From Salibaculum griseiflavum (GTDB lineage: Bacteria > Pseudomonadota > Alphaproteobacteria > Rhodobacterales > Rhodobacteraceae), in contig NZ_QETF01000022.1 in assembly GCF_003129565.1 (NCBI RefSeq), forward strand, positions 1-59,927: a DNA stretch of 59,927 bases. Direction: 5' to 3'. A program made the translations under genes and the position numbers. The number at the start of each line of letters is the position of its first letter. The first letter of the stretch is position 1. The notes under the pieces were generated by a model. It did no database searches. It saw nothing but the letters and a program-made list of their open reading frames with translations, and was not told the DNA's origin. Of the stretch, positions 26,142 through 36,086 are shown one piece after another.

Positions 26142-27131
26142 TCACTCCCCCTGTCCGATGAAGGCATCATAGGTTCCGTAGGCCTCGTAGCCGTAGGACC
26201 CGTCATACATGGGGGCGAAGTTGTGCTCCTGCGCCCAGATGAACCAGTTGTCGACAACCGTGCCGGTCAGCAGGATGCCGATCCCTCCGGTGATCGGGGT
26301 CAAAACCGCAAACCACCAGGCCCAGCGGTGAATCCCCTCCATCGTGGCATTGAACCCCATGGTCCAGCGCCAGAACAGCGCGGCCCGTTCGGAGGCGGTG
26401 CCCCGGTCGACGATCTGCTCCAACTCACGGTCGCCGCCGAACCGGCTTACGGCCAGGATGGTTGCGCCATGCATGGCGAAGAGCAAGACCGAACCATAGA
26501 GGAACACGATGCTCAGGCAATGGAAGGGGTTGTAGTAGAGGTTCCCGTAACGGATCGAGAATGCCGTGGTCCAATCCAGATGAGGGAAGATGCCGTAGGG
26601 CACCGCCTCGGACCAGGATCCCATCAACACCGGGCGGAAGAGCCCCAGAACAAGGAACAGCCAGATGGCCGACCCGAAGGCCCAGAAGACATGCTTGCCC
26701 ATCTTGTGGCTTGCCGCCAGCTGATAGGACCGCGCCCACCAGGCCAACACCGAGACCAGCAGGAAGAAGGACGAGATGATATACCAGCCGCCGTCATTGA
26801 GCGGGGGAATCTGCAGCCCGTATTCCGGGCTCGGCGGCTCCAGCGCCAACCAGAAGCCCTGGCGCAGGAATTCCGGGATCGACCACCCGACCTGCGCGAG
26901 CATGTTCAGCCCGACGATGAAGAACCACAGCAGCCCGCTGGCCAGGCTGACAAGGCCCAGCATGCCAAGATTGATCGGCCCGATTTGCGCATTGCCGAAC
27001 CAGCCGAAGAGCTTGGAAAAGAAGGGCTTGCCACAGCGCTCCTCGCTCAGACGGCCGCCGCTGTCATCCAGGCCCCATTCCGGGGTGCCTTGAACCTGCA
27101 CTTGCGTGAATATGTTCTGATATTCGATCAT
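26142..27131 (-). CDS. pufM: Photosynthetic reaction centre M subunit
   Basis: Core membrane subunit that, with L, binds the special pair, bacteriopheophytins, quinones and the non-heme iron. The 329-residue protein has five hydrophobic helices and conserved sequences such as [20 protein letters not shown], with the His ligand region, and [20 protein letters not shown] near residue 250. It has a C-terminal extension compared with the 307-residue Rhodobacter M subunit, as commonly seen where a bound cytochrome subunit (PufC) is present. It begins two bases after the pufL stop. Confidence 0.97.
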   Translation of the reverse strand: MIEYQNIFTQVQVQGTPEWGLDDSGGRLSEERCGKPFFSKLFGWFGNAQIGPINLGMLGLVSLASGLLWFFIVGLNMLAQVGWSIPEFLRQGFWLALEPPSPEYGLQIPPLNDGGWYIISSFFLLVSVLAWWARSYQLAASHKMGKHVFWAFGSAIWLFLVLGLFRPVLMGSWSEAVPYGIFPHLDWTTAFSIRYGNLYYNPFHCLSIVFLYGSVLLFAMHGATILAVSRFGGDRELEQIVDRGTASERAALFWRWTMGFNATMEGIHRWAWWFAVLTPITGGIGILLTGTVVDNWFIWAQEHNFAPMYDGSYGYEAYGTYDAFIGQGE

Positions 27132-27133
27132 GA

Positions 27134-27973
27134 TTACATTCCCACCTGAGAGGGCCAGATCGGCAGCTCAAGCCACCAGTTCCACCATTCGGGCCAGCCC
27201 TTGGTCCAGACCGGGCCGCTAATGATGATGCAGATCGCCGACCAGAACCCGGCATTCAGCGCCAGAAGCAGCCCAACACGGTGAATGCCCAACGTGCCAA
27301 CCGAATAGCCGATGAAATCACGAAAGAACGTGTCCTCATGATCGGGCGTCTTCATCTTTTCCCCTTTTTCGGGGTTCGCGGCCGACAGGATCAGCCCGCC
27401 ATGAAGCGCCAGCGCCAGCGTCGTGGTGAAGAAGAACGTCACCGCCAGCATATGTGCCGGGTTGTAGTGGAAATGCAGGTAGGCGTAGCCGGTATTGCTG
27501 ACCCAGTCGAGGTGACTGAAAATGCCATAGGGAAAGCCATGCCCCCAGGCCCCCATCAGCAGCGGCCGGAAGACGACCAGTGTGGCGTAGGCAAAAATCG
27601 CGAAGCTGAAAGCGATGGGCACATGATACCCCATGCCCAGCTTGCGGCAGATCTCGACCTCCCGCAGCGCCCAGCTGATGAAGGCGCCAAGCGCGCAGAT
27701 CGTGATGATCTGCCAAAGGCCACCGTCCATCAGCGGCGCCATGCCAAGGCCGTATTTCAAATCCGGCGGCGCGATATTGATCAGCCAAGGGTTGAACGTA
27801 CCCTGCTGCGAGGCCCCCCAGAAAATCAGGATTGTGCCCAGAAGGGCGAAAAAGGCGGTCGTGACCCCGAAAAAGCCCACGTAGAAGGGCCCTACCCAGA
27901 AGTCGAACAGATCGCCGCCGATCAACGTCCCTCCGCGGACGCGATACTTTCTTTCGAAGCTAAGCAACGCCAT
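27134..27973 (-). CDS. pufL: Photosynthetic reaction centre L subunit
   Basis: Second core subunit of the reaction centre. The 279-residue protein begins [20 protein letters not shown], a family hallmark. It has five hydrophobic helices and the His-bearing segments [20 protein letters not shown] and [13 protein letters not shown], which hold special-pair and iron ligands. Length is normal (about 275-282). A 120-base spacer with a strong hairpin separates it from pufA and should make pufBA mRNA more abundant than pufLM mRNA. Confidence 0.97.
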   Translation of the reverse strand: MALLSFERKYRVRGGTLIGGDLFDFWVGPFYVGFFGVTTAFFALLGTILIFWGASQQGTFNPWLINIAPPDLKYGLGMAPLMDGGLWQIITICALGAFISWALREVEICRKLGMGYHVPIAFSFAIFAYATLVVFRPLLMGAWGHGFPYGIFSHLDWVSNTGYAYLHFHYNPAHMLAVTFFFTTTLALALHGGLILSAANPEKGEKMKTPDHEDTFFRDFIGYSVGTLGIHRVGLLLALNAGFWSAICIIISGPVWTKGWPEWWNWWLELPIWPSQVGM

Positions 27974-28040
27974 CGTTCAATTCTCTCCGCAATTGGCGGC
28001 CGGTTCGGTTCTGCCCAGGGCCGTCATGTGTCTGGTGTTC

Positions 28041-28067
28041 GCTGCGGGCGACAAACTCGCCCGCAGC
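28041..28067 (-). other. Intercistronic hairpin between pufA and pufL
   Basis: GCTGCGGGCGA (28041-28051) and TCGCCCGCAGC (28057-28067) form a perfect eleven-base-pair stem with a five-base loop. In Rhodobacter a hairpin at this place protects the upstream pufBA segment from 3' decay and sets the antenna-to-reaction-centre ratio; the same role is inferred here. Confidence 0.8.
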
Positions 28068-28093
28068 TATCTTGAAAGAGCTTTCGCCCAGGC

Positions 28094-28261
28094 TCACTCC
28101 GCTGCGGCCATGCGCGCCTCGGCGGCGTTCTCGAACCAGTTGATACCGTTCGAGAGCAGCACGAGGTGGATCATGACAGCGAGCAGGAAGAGGAAGACAC
28201 CCTGCGCCACGAAGACGCGACGGGGATCAAAAATGAGCCAGATCTTGTAGAACTTCGCCAT
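28094..28261 (-). CDS. pufA: Light-harvesting 1 alpha chain
   Basis: Antenna polypeptide that surrounds the reaction centre. The 55-residue protein begins [20 protein letters not shown], the classic LH1 alpha start, and has a single membrane helix (about 13-38) with His32 in MIHLVLLS as the bacteriochlorophyll ligand. A conserved NWFE follows the helix. The gene is short, but its frame is unambiguous from its homology and from its place ten bases after pufB. Confidence 0.97.
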   Translation of the reverse strand: MAKFYKIWLIFDPRRVFVAQGVFLFLLAVMIHLVLLSNGINWFENAAEARMAAAE

Positions 28262-28271
28262 CTTTTTCTCC

Positions 28272-28421
28272 TCAGAACCAAGGCGCCCAGATGTAGGTCG
28301 CGATATGTGCGACCACTGCCACCGCCACGAACAGCCAAAGGCCGCTCATGTAGACGGAATGCAGTTCCTGGGCCTGCTCGTCGGTGAGACCTGTGAAGGA
28401 CAGGTCCTTGTTATCAGCCAT
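28272..28421 (-). CDS. pufB: Light-harvesting 1 beta chain
   Basis: Partner of the alpha chain in LH1. The 49-residue protein [20 protein letters not shown]... has a polar N-terminus, one membrane helix (about 25-44), and two histidines at the usual beta-chain places: His21 and the bacteriochlorophyll ligand His39. It ends in IWAPWF, typical of LH1 beta. A strong ribosome binding site, GGAGGAAA, precedes the ATG, as expected for a very abundant product. Confidence 0.97.
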   Translation of the reverse strand: MADNKDLSFTGLTDEQAQELHSVYMSGLWLFVAVAVVAHIATYIWAPWF

Positions 28422-28564
28422 AAACTTTCCTCCGGAATGCTATGCTGACGCCGCGTACCCCGCGGCCGGGTTCCTTCGGGGCCTTCACGGTCCCGCAGGT
28501 TCCTGTCCGCCCCCTGACGGGGGCAGGCAGATCGTGTCTCGGATCACCGATCCCCTGCATGGGG
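28422..28564 (-). other. Structured pufQ-pufB spacer
   Basis: This 143-base spacer has no gene. It contains a strong hairpin, GCCCCC-TGAC-GGGGGC (28509-28524), and further GC-rich inverted segments around 28455-28485. It may hold an RNA-processing or antenna-level promoter region for pufBA; I see no PpsR site. Confidence 0.5.
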
Positions 28565-28789
28565 TCAGGCCGAGAAAATCATGGGCGTGATCCGGTCCGC
28601 TTCGGACCATGCGCGGGCCAGCGGGCCTCGCAGGTTCAGGCTGCGATACCGGGCCACGTCACGGACCCATCGTGCGCAGGCGAATGGCAACGCGCAGATG
28701 AAGATCAGGGTGAAATAGATGTGGAACTCTGCGTTTCGCGGCCGGCCACTGCGGGCGCGCGGCAGGGATTGCGAAGAGATGTCTGTCAT
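28565..28789 (-). CDS. pufQ: PufQ, factor for bacteriochlorophyll/antenna formation
   Basis: A 74-residue protein with one membrane helix (about 22-40, EFHIYFTLIFICALPFACAR) and basic flanks, matching PufQ by length, by sequence around NAEFHIYFTLIF and by position between bchZ and pufB. In R. capsulatus it is required for normal bacteriochlorophyll levels and may act on tetrapyrrole flux or carriage; the mechanism is unsettled. It begins three bases after the bchZ stop. Confidence 0.9.
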   Translation of the reverse strand: MTDISSQSLPRARSGRPRNAEFHIYFTLIFICALPFACARWVRDVARYRSLNLRGPLARAWSEADRITPMIFSA

Positions 28790-28792
28790 GGG

Positions 28793-30268
28793 TCAGTCCT
28801 CCTTGACGGTATCGGCGCCCGCGTCGGGCGAAAGCGATTGAACGGTTTCCAGCACCACCCGGTCCTGGCCCTGGCGCAGGGCCTTGTCTTCCGCGGCATC
28901 GCGGAGGGACTTGGCAGCGGAAATGCGGGTGAGTACGGGATGACCGGCGACGATGCGGTCCAGCTCTAGGCTGGCATCAGCATCCCAGGGGAAATCCTGC
29001 CGCAGCGGTGTGGGGGTCGCGGTGCCTGCATCCATCTCGCTGCCCAGTGGCAGGATATGGAACAGCGCGTCGAAAAGCCCGTTGCAAACTTCCTGAAGCA
29101 GGTAGGTCGCCCCGGCATAGCCCATCATCGGCGTGCCGGTGGCCCGCCGGATCGCGGCGCCGGGGAACGAGGCCGGGATAAATGCCGGTTTCGGCCCGTG
29201 CCCGCCACCCGTTTCGGCGAGGTAGATCTTTTCGTTGATGGAGCCCATCAGGATCAGCGGGCGCTTTTGCGAGATGAGGGCGCGGACTTCCTCGTTGTTG
29301 GTCTTGGTGCCTGCACACCGCGCCACGGCAAAGGCGCAGGGCAGGCCCAGGTCGCCTTCCAGGAAATGCCGGATACCGCGGGCATAGGTCTCGCCCGCGA
29401 CAATGCCGAAATTCGCTGTGGCGAAGAAATCCTGCGTGACCGAACGCCACAAGTCCCAGACGGGTTTCAGCGTGGAATGCTTCTCGGTCTCGATGAAGGG
29501 CTCCGGGTCAAGCCCCAACAACTCGCCCAGCTTGCGCAGAAACAGCGTGGTTGACTCCACACCGATGGGCGCCTGCAGGTAGGGCTTGTCCAGGACCTCT
29601 GCCAAACCCCGGCCGAACTCGCGATACATGCAGATATTCACGTCGGCGTTCACAAGGTCGCGCATCTCGGCCAGGTGGGCGCCAAGCGGCATCACCATGT
29701 TGACCTCGGCGCCGATGCCCTCGACCAGGCGACGGATCTCGGCCAGATCGCTGGGCATGTTGAAGGTGCCGTACATTGGCCCGAGGATATTCACGCGCGG
29801 GGCGGCGCCCTCTTCGCGCTTGCGTTCCTTGGGCATCCGGCCCTTGGTCATGCCGAACTCGGTGAACAGCCACGTCATGGCGCGGTCGGCCGCCTGCCAC
29901 TGGTCTTCGTCGATGGTGCGCGGCAGGAACCTTTGCAGGTTCGTGCCCTGGGGCGTGACGCCGCCACCGATCATCTCGGCGATAGAGCCTGTCACGACCA
30001 CCGCGGGCAGCGCCGGGTCCAGAGTGCCCCAGGCGCGCTTCATTGCCCCTTCGGTGCCTTCGCGGCCCAGCTCCTCTTCGCCAAGGCCGGTGACCACGAT
30101 GGGCAGTTCATGCGGCGGCAGTGCGTCGGTGTAGTGCAAAACGGATGTGACCGGCAGGTTCTCGCAGCCTACAGGCCCGTCGATGACCACCTGAAGGCCC
30201 TTGACGGCGCAGAAGGCGTAGACCGCCCCCCAGTATCCGCCCGCGCGATCATGATCCTGGATCAGCAT
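28793..30268 (-). CDS. bchZ: Chlorophyllide reductase subunit Z
   Basis: With BchY it forms the catalytic part of chlorophyllide a oxidoreductase (COR), which reduces ring B to give the bacteriochlorin. The 491-residue protein has the nitrogenase-type opening [20 protein letters not shown] and cysteines in [15 protein letters not shown], the region of cluster ligands. The start overlaps the bchY stop (TGATG). It precedes pufQ, so COR and the pigment-binding proteins share a superoperon from the bchC promoter. Confidence 0.96.
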   Translation of the reverse strand: MLIQDHDRAGGYWGAVYAFCAVKGLQVVIDGPVGCENLPVTSVLHYTDALPPHELPIVVTGLGEEELGREGTEGAMKRAWGTLDPALPAVVVTGSIAEMIGGGVTPQGTNLQRFLPRTIDEDQWQAADRAMTWLFTEFGMTKGRMPKERKREEGAAPRVNILGPMYGTFNMPSDLAEIRRLVEGIGAEVNMVMPLGAHLAEMRDLVNADVNICMYREFGRGLAEVLDKPYLQAPIGVESTTLFLRKLGELLGLDPEPFIETEKHSTLKPVWDLWRSVTQDFFATANFGIVAGETYARGIRHFLEGDLGLPCAFAVARCAGTKTNNEEVRALISQKRPLILMGSINEKIYLAETGGGHGPKPAFIPASFPGAAIRRATGTPMMGYAGATYLLQEVCNGLFDALFHILPLGSEMDAGTATPTPLRQDFPWDADASLELDRIVAGHPVLTRISAAKSLRDAAEDKALRQGQDRVVLETVQSLSPDAGADTVKED

Positions 30269-31839
30269 CAGATCATCTCCTGCGCCTTGGCGGCGCGCTT
30301 CTGCTTTTCCAGCTTCTTGAGGTTCAGCGCCCGGTAATCCTCACGGATATTGGGGTCGCCCTCCCAGACGCCAGCGGTGTCGCCCGTGCCCACGCCCTCG
30401 AAGAAGTCGCGCATGAAGTCCATGCGGGCCTTTCCGGCGATCGCAGCATTCACGACCTCGGCCAGGCTGCCCGCACCGGCTGGCCCCATCAGGGGCCGCG
30501 CCGAGATCAGGTTGGTGAAGTAGAGCGCGGGTATGCCGAGTTCCTTGGCCTTCTGCACGACAGGCGTCGTTCCAATGGCCAGGTCGGGGGTCAGCCCTTC
30601 CATCGCGGCACAGTCATCTTCCAGCGAAGCCCGGAATTTCACGGTCACGCCGCGGGCGCGTAGCCAGTCGGCGTCGCTCTCGGACCAGGGCGATTTCGCG
30701 CAGGCGGTACCGACATAGGGCACCTCGGCGCCGCTTTCGATCAGCAGCCGTGCGACCAGCAACTCGCTGCCTTCGTAGCCTGAAAGAGTAATTCTTCCGT
30801 CGATAGGTGCTGCGGCCAGCGCCGCCTTGATGCCGGGCAAGACAGCCTCCTGCGCCTCGGCAATCTTGGCCGGGTCCACGCCCATCGCGGTGCCGATCTC
30901 CTGTAGCCATGCCTTGGTGCCGTCGTGACCCACCGGGGCGCTGCCCACCACCGGGCGGCCGGCCGCCTGGAATTCGCGCACGGCCGCAGTATAGAATGGG
31001 TGGATCGCGGCCACCGCACCGCAGTCGAGCGCAGCGTATAGCTCGCGCCATTCGCGGCAGGGCACGACCGGCCCGGCGGCCAGCCCCATGGGGGCAAGCA
31101 TCTGGCCGATCACCACCGGGTCGGCAGGAAACATTTCGCCCAGAAGGGTCACTGTGGGCCGGTCCGACACGCCGCTTTCGGGGGCCGCAACGGGGCCAGC
31201 CTCGACCTCCTGGCGCGCGTAGTTGAGCATCGCACCTGCCAGCACATCCTTGGCCTCGGCATGGGTCGGGATGCCGAAGCCCGGCACGTCGATGCCCACG
31301 ATGCGCACACCGTTGATCTCGTCGGGCAACAGCCGCAGTGGCACACCGCTGGCCGTCGGAACGCAAAGATTGGTAACCACGATGGCATCCACCCGGTCAG
31401 GGTCTGCCAGTTCATGCACGCTCTCTCGGATATCCTCGAACAGCTTGCCGGTGACGAGCGATTCCGAATTGAACGGGACGTAACCGACCGACCGGCGCGC
31501 ACCGTAGAAGTGCGACACAAAGCTGAGCCCGTAGACACAGCAGGCCGAGCCGGACAGGACCGTCGCCACCCGCTTCATCCGCAGGCCCACGCGCAGGGAT
31601 CCAAAGGCCGGGCACATGCTTTGCGGCTTGTCATGCGGCCCTTGGGGGTAGTCTTCGGCGTAGCGGTCGAGAATGTCGGACTGTCCGGCCATGCGCGCGG
31701 CCTTGCTCATTTCGGCGCTCGAGTGGCAGCCCATTTCGGGGTCGCCCACACCGTCGGGTGCGGAACCGCCACTCTCGATGGGCTTGCCCTTGATCACGTC
31801 GGCCTGGTCCGCTGTGTCATATTTGACTTCGTCCGTCAT
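30268..31839 (-). CDS. bchY: Chlorophyllide reductase subunit Y
   Basis: Partner of BchZ in chlorophyllide a reductase. The product (523 residues from ATG 31839) has nitrogenase-like cysteines in [20 protein letters not shown] and [12 protein letters not shown]. The frame also contains a GTG at 31845, but the AAAGG ribosome binding site lies correctly for ATG 31839 and too close to the GTG. It lies nine bases after the bchX stop. The N-terminal 40 residues are poorly conserved in the family and polar here. Confidence 0.95.
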   Translation of the reverse strand: MTDEVKYDTADQADVIKGKPIESGGSAPDGVGDPEMGCHSSAEMSKAARMAGQSDILDRYAEDYPQGPHDKPQSMCPAFGSLRVGLRMKRVATVLSGSACCVYGLSFVSHFYGARRSVGYVPFNSESLVTGKLFEDIRESVHELADPDRVDAIVVTNLCVPTASGVPLRLLPDEINGVRIVGIDVPGFGIPTHAEAKDVLAGAMLNYARQEVEAGPVAAPESGVSDRPTVTLLGEMFPADPVVIGQMLAPMGLAAGPVVPCREWRELYAALDCGAVAAIHPFYTAAVREFQAAGRPVVGSAPVGHDGTKAWLQEIGTAMGVDPAKIAEAQEAVLPGIKAALAAAPIDGRITLSGYEGSELLVARLLIESGAEVPYVGTACAKSPWSESDADWLRARGVTVKFRASLEDDCAAMEGLTPDLAIGTTPVVQKAKELGIPALYFTNLISARPLMGPAGAGSLAEVVNAAIAGKARMDFMRDFFEGVGTGDTAGVWEGDPNIREDYRALNLKKLEKQKRAAKAQEMI

Positions 31840-31848
31840 CTGCACCTT

Positions 31849-32853
31849 TCACGCGTCGTCGTAGACAACTTCAAGCGAGGGTTTCGGATCGGCATTCTTG
31901 CCGCGCATGTCTTCGTCGGTGGCCGGTTCCAACGTCACCCCTGCACCGGTGTCGGACCCGTCGAAGAGGTCGAGCAGGCCGTCCTGGTGCAGCGGCGCGG
32001 GCCGCACCGGCGGCGCATCCGAAACCTGTTCGGCAAGCCCGGCGAACAGGCTGCCCCATTGGCTCTTTTCGGTGCCGACGATCTGGTAGTTGGCGGATTT
32101 CTTGCGCAGGTCGTCGTCCTGCGGGATCGAGGCCAGCACCGGGATGTCCACGGCCTCGGCAAAGGCTTGCGCCTCACCGGAATGATCATCCTTGTTCACG
32201 ACAAGCCCGGCGACACCGACATTGCCGCCCAGCTTGCGGAAATACTCCACCGCCGAGCAGACGTTGTTGGCCACGTAAAGCGATTGCAGGTCGTTCGAGG
32301 CCACAAGGATCACCTTTTGCGCCATGTCGCGCGCAATGGGCAGACCGAAACCGCCGCAGACCACGTCGCCGAGGAAATCCAGCAGGACATAGTCGAAGTC
32401 CCAGTCATGAAAGCCCAGTTTCTCCAGCAGCTCGAAACCGTGGATGATTCCGCGCCCGCCACAGCCCCGGCCCACTTCGGGTCCACCAAGCTCCATCGCG
32501 AAAACGCCGCCACGCTTGAAGCAGACATCGCCGATTTGGACCTGCTCGCCCGCCAAGCTCTTCTTGGTCGAGGTTTCTATGATCGTCGGGCAGGCCTTGC
32601 CGCCGAACAGCAGCGAGGTCGTGTCGGACTTCGGGTCGCAACCGATCAGCAGGACACGCTTGCCCTGTTCGGCCATCATGTGGCTGAGGTTGGCCAGGGT
32701 GAAACTCTTGCCGATACCACCCTTGCCGTAGATCGCGATGATCTGGGTTTCCTGGGTGGGCTCGCCGTCGTTGATGACATCGGCCAGGTCCTCATGCGCC
32801 TCGTCGCGCAAACGCTGGTCGAAATCCTTCAGATTGGGCACGTCGTCCTTCAC
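31849..32853 (-). CDS. bchX: Chlorophyllide reductase iron-sulfur ATPase subunit X
   Basis: NifH/BchL-like ATPase that feeds electrons to BchYZ. The 334-residue protein has a P-loop, [16 protein letters not shown] (near residue 43), and the two conserved cysteine regions GRGCGGRG and GDVVCGGF, which bridge a 4Fe-4S cluster in the dimer. Translation begins at GTG 32853, overlapping the bchC stop as GTGA. The C-terminal tail after the ATPase core is longer than in BchL, as usual for BchX. Confidence 0.96.
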   Translation of the reverse strand: MKDDVPNLKDFDQRLRDEAHEDLADVINDGEPTQETQIIAIYGKGGIGKSFTLANLSHMMAEQGKRVLLIGCDPKSDTTSLLFGGKACPTIIETSTKKSLAGEQVQIGDVCFKRGGVFAMELGGPEVGRGCGGRGIIHGFELLEKLGFHDWDFDYVLLDFLGDVVCGGFGLPIARDMAQKVILVASNDLQSLYVANNVCSAVEYFRKLGGNVGVAGLVVNKDDHSGEAQAFAEAVDIPVLASIPQDDDLRKKSANYQIVGTEKSQWGSLFAGLAEQVSDAPPVRPAPLHQDGLLDLFDGSDTGAGVTLEPATDEDMRGKNADPKPSLEVVYDDA

Positions 32854-33791
32854 GCTGTGTCCTTCCAGTTAAGCATCATTTTCAGGCAGGCGGGGTCCTC
32901 GAAGGCCGTCCGATAGGCCATGTCGGCGCTCGCCGCGTCCGCCTGGTGCGATATCAGCCCGCCCAAGGAGAGCGCGCCGCCATTGATCAACGCCGCGGTG
33001 GCTTGCATGTCGTCCGGCGTCCACTCGGCGGCGACACGCAGACGTGCCTCCTTCATGAAGGCCGGCGGAAAGGCGAAGGACAGGGCCTGCGGGTAGAAGC
33101 CTGCCAACACGATTTCGCCGCCACGCACGATGCGTCCGATCAGCTCGTTGAGAATTTCGCCGTTTCCCGAGGCATCATAGATCGCCCGATAGTCGCGGCG
33201 GGGATCCTCCTCCGGTGCGATGACATCATAGCCCTCGGCCCCGTCGCGTCTGGCCGGCATGGTTTCCCAGACCGTGGGGGCCGGGGCGCCCGCGGCGATG
33301 GTCAGTCGCGCCAGAAGGCGGCCCAAAACCCCGTGACCGACGATCAGATCGGGCACGGCCCTGTCCAATCCGGCCATTGCATGACGGGCAGTGGCGGCCA
33401 GTGCCAGCAGCGCACCCTCGGCGCCCAGCGCCGGATCGATACGTGTGACCCGTTCGGCGCGCGTGACCAGCCGGGACGCGGCGCCGCCGAACAGCCCGTA
33501 GGCGTCGGTGAAACAGTCGGCACCGGGTACGAACACGCGGTCGCCTGGTCTGAAACCTGTGTCGGGGGCGGCCTCGACCACCTCGCCGGCGGCCTCGTAG
33601 CCGGGCACCAGCGGATACCCCATGCCGGGAAAGGGCGGCATCTGCCCTGTCCAGAAGAGCTTTTCCGTACCCGTGGAGATGCCTGAATAGGAGATGTCGA
33701 CAACGATATCCCCCGCCCCCGGCGCCTTGAGCGCGAGGGTGTCCAAATGAAGATCCTCAGGACCGTTCAGATAGACAGCACGGGTTTGCAT
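32850..33791 (-). CDS. bchC: 3-hydroxyethyl bacteriochlorophyllide a dehydrogenase
   Basis: Medium-chain-type dehydrogenase that oxidises the C3 hydroxyethyl group to acetyl, a late step in bacteriochlorophyll a synthesis. The 313-residue product starts [16 protein letters not shown], as in known BchC proteins, with the GroES-like segment [16 protein letters not shown] and the nucleotide-binding region [19 protein letters not shown] 33791 has GGAGG five bases upstream; the longer frame to 33890 covers the promoter and is rejected. It leads the bchCXYZ-puf superoperon behind two PpsR sites. Confidence 0.95.
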   Translation of the reverse strand: MQTRAVYLNGPEDLHLDTLALKAPGAGDIVVDISYSGISTGTEKLFWTGQMPPFPGMGYPLVPGYEAAGEVVEAAPDTGFRPGDRVFVPGADCFTDAYGLFGGAASRLVTRAERVTRIDPALGAEGALLALAATARHAMAGLDRAVPDLIVGHGVLGRLLARLTIAAGAPAPTVWETMPARRDGAEGYDVIAPEEDPRRDYRAIYDASGNGEILNELIGRIVRGGEIVLAGFYPQALSFAFPPAFMKEARLRVAAEWTPDDMQATAALINGGALSLGGLISHQADAASADMAYRTAFEDPACLKMMLNWKDTA

Positions 33792-33858
33792 GGTTGCCTC
33801 CTGCCTGTCTCTCCACCTCTCCGGCAGGGGATTCGGTGGAAATGGCGCTATCGCCATC

Positions 33859-33902
33859 TGTAAGTTTAACCAAACACACTTATGTGTCAATCTTTGCTTA
33901 CA
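33859..33902 (-). promoter_or_regulatory. bchC promoter with two PpsR operators
   Basis: Sites TGTAAGTTTAACCAAACA (33859-33876) and TGTCAATCTTTGCTTACA (33885-33902) are eight bases apart, the spacing known for the R. capsulatus bchC promoter. On the minus strand TTGACA lies in the upstream site, and TAAACT, 16 bases on, lies in the second. Both core promoter elements would thus be covered by PpsR. Confidence 0.8.
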
Positions 33903-33960
33903 CTCTCGATGTCAGGATGTCCTTCGAGAACCGGGTGGCGACAGGGCGGCGGCGCCCGGG

Positions 33961-35103
33961 TCAGGCCGGTCTTTCGCAGGTCACGACCCGCGTGACATAA
34001 GGACGGCGCGCAGGTGCAACGACCGCGCGCTCGAAGCCGGCCGCCTCGCACAAGGCAACGATCCGCGCAGGTGACCGCGCTCGCCCGGTGCCCATCGCCA
34101 TGGTGTAGAAAGCGAAATAGAGGTCGCCGGCACGGTCGGGGCGTGCTTCGCCGGCCATGGGTTCGGAAATGATCAGCCGCCCACCCGGCGGCAATGCATC
34201 GTGTGACTTGGACAGCAGTTCGCGCACGGTTGCGTCGTCGTGATCGTACAGCACCCGGATCAGCGAGATCGCGTCAGCGCCCTCCGGCAATGCCCCGTCG
34301 CGGAATGAGCCCGGATGCAGCCCCACCCGGCCGGACAATCCATTCCGCCTCAATCGATCTTCGGCCTGTGTAATGACTTCCGGCAGATCCAGCAGCATGC
34401 CCCGCAGTCCACGATCGCGCCGCAACGCCGCTGCCAGGAACACGCCTGAGCCGCCGCCGACGTCCAGCAGGGTCCGAACTCCCTTGAGACGCACCGCCCG
34501 AAGGGTGTCTTCCGCGACCAGTTCCTGAGAGCGCGCCATCAACTCCGAATAGCGCGCTGCTTCCGCCGTTGAGATCGTATCGCCCGACCCTGACACATAG
34601 GGCCAGATCCGCGCCAGCTCGGTACCGCCCTCGCTGCGCAGCAGGGCCGATGGGTCGGCCATGTCCCGATAGAAGGCCGCGTTGTGGCGGATCATGTCGG
34701 TCAGCCCCGGCACGCCGAGGATGGCTGCCCCGCGGCGCGCCAGTCCGAACCGGCCGTCGCGCCTCTGCACAAGAAGTCCAAGCGCAGCGCCAGCCTGCAA
34801 AAGGGTCCGGATCCTGTCCGTCGCCACCCCGCGTTGCGCGGCCAGTTCCGCCGGTTCGCCCGAACCGTCCAGCAGGTCTTGCAGGACGCCTTCCTCGACC
34901 AGCGCCACAAGCACCTGAGACGCAACGAACCCCTGCATGATATCGAAAATCTTCGCGCCATCGCGCCGCGCCATGGCCCCGCTGATCGGCAATCGTGCCG
35001 CGATGCGCTGGAACCCGGACCGCGCGACCAGTCGCGCGAACCAACCGCGCGACCACCCCGCGGCGCGTCCCGAGCCGGCCGGCAAATCGCTGGACGCCGC
35101 CAT
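33961..35103 (-). CDS. crtF: Demethylspheroidene / hydroxyneurosporene O-methyltransferase
   Basis: SAM-dependent O-methyltransferase that makes the 1-methoxy group of spheroidene carotenoids. The 380-residue protein has an N-terminal winged-helix dimerisation domain (about 50-130) and a C-terminal Rossmann methyltransferase with [19 protein letters not shown] (near residue 210), plus [16 protein letters not shown] after it, where the catalytic His/Asp usually lies. The start follows the crtE stop by three bases. Gene order crtE-crtF-bchC is standard, and bchC transcription could also start within crtF. Confidence 0.95.
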   Translation of the reverse strand: MAASSDLPAGSGRAAGWSRGWFARLVARSGFQRIAARLPISGAMARRDGAKIFDIMQGFVASQVLVALVEEGVLQDLLDGSGEPAELAAQRGVATDRIRTLLQAGAALGLLVQRRDGRFGLARRGAAILGVPGLTDMIRHNAAFYRDMADPSALLRSEGGTELARIWPYVSGSGDTISTAEAARYSELMARSQELVAEDTLRAVRLKGVRTLLDVGGGSGVFLAAALRRDRGLRGMLLDLPEVITQAEDRLRRNGLSGRVGLHPGSFRDGALPEGADAISLIRVLYDHDDATVRELLSKSHDALPPGGRLIISEPMAGEARPDRAGDLYFAFYTMAMGTGRARSPARIVALCEAAGFERAVVAPARRPYVTRVVTCERPA

Positions 35104-35106
35104 GGA

Positions 35107-35991
35107 TCAGGCCCTGTTGTGTTGCGGCAAGACCGGCATGATCGCCTGGGCCTGGCGCCGAACCATCTGCGCCAATGCCGCCTCGCCGGGGCAGGACGGG
35201 ATGGATGCAATCGCTCCTGCTAGAATGTCAGAAAGCCGTTCCGTGGCACCGGTCACGCCCAGCCGGGCAACCGCATTGGGCCTATGGTGCAGATCGTCCT
35301 GGCCCGCCGGCTTGCCAAGCGCTGCATCATCAAGAAGCGCGTCACGCAAGTCGTCAGCCACCTGGAAGGCTTCGCCGATCAAGGCCCCGAGATCACGCCA
35401 TGGCTCCGGATCGTGGCCGGCGGAAATCGCGCCCATCTCAGTCGCGGCGATGAAAAGCGCGGCGGTCTTGGACATGTGATAGGCATGCAGGTCGATCGAC
35501 TCTTCGCTCTCCCAGCCCTGCCCGGCGCAGATGCCCCCCGGCATCCCCGACCGTCGCGAAAGGGACAGAACGAGTTGCGCGGCCCGGGCCGCATCATTGC
35601 CCGACGGGTCACCCTTTCCGGCGTGGGCCAGCGTTTCGAAGGCAAGCATGATCAGGCTGTCGCCGGTCAGCACGGCAAGGGGCTCGGAAAATGTACGATG
35701 AACCGATGGCTTGCCGCGCCTGATATCGGCATCGTCAAAGCAAGGCAGATCGTCGTGAACAAGACTTGCACAATGGATCAACTCAAGCGCCGCTGCCGCG
35801 GCCGCACTCAGTTCCGGTCGATCATCACCGCAGGCGGTGGCGACGGACAGCAGAATGGTGGGACGGATACGGGCCCCGCCGGGCAGGATCGCATACCGTA
35901 GCGCGGCACTCAGTTGGGCGGGCGGCTGACCGGCCTGCGCCACGTCGAGCGCCCGCTTCATGGCGTTTTCGATCCGGTCGGATGTCTGCAT
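35107..35991 (-). CDS. crtE: Geranylgeranyl diphosphate synthase
   Basis: Makes GGPP for phytoene and for the bacteriochlorophyll tail. The 294-residue trans-prenyltransferase has the first aspartate-rich motif DDLPCFDDAD (DDxxxxD type, near residue 83) with nearby basic RRGKPSVH, and the second, QVADDLRD, near residue 235. It leads crtEF. Its promoter region contains tandem PpsR sites shared with divergent crtD, and a perfect TATAAT lies inside one of them on the minus strand. Confidence 0.96.
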   Translation of the reverse strand: MQTSDRIENAMKRALDVAQAGQPPAQLSAALRYAILPGGARIRPTILLSVATACGDDRPELSAAAAAALELIHCASLVHDDLPCFDDADIRRGKPSVHRTFSEPLAVLTGDSLIMLAFETLAHAGKGDPSGNDAARAAQLVLSLSRRSGMPGGICAGQGWESEESIDLHAYHMSKTAALFIAATEMGAISAGHDPEPWRDLGALIGEAFQVADDLRDALLDDAALGKPAGQDDLHHRPNAVARLGVTGATERLSDILAGAIASIPSCPGEAALAQMVRRQAQAIMPVLPQHNRA

Positions 35992-36014
35992 TCCACGCGC
36001 TCCCGAATGCCAAT

Positions 36015-36057
36015 TGTCTCGTTTTAATTACATAACCACTGTAAATTATACTGGACA
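36015..36057. promoter_or_regulatory. Divergent crtE/crtD promoter region with two PpsR operators
   Basis: Exact sites TGTCTCGTTTTAATTACA (36015-36032) and TGTAAATTATACTGGACA (36040-36057) are seven bases apart. On the minus strand a perfect TATAAT (36050-36045) lies inside the second site and may be the crtE -10 box. On the plus strand TATACT (36048-36053) could be the crtD -10 box. One pair of operators would repress both directions. Confidence 0.75.
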
Positions 36058-36086
36058 GTTTGCACGTACGAGTCAACACTTGGGCC

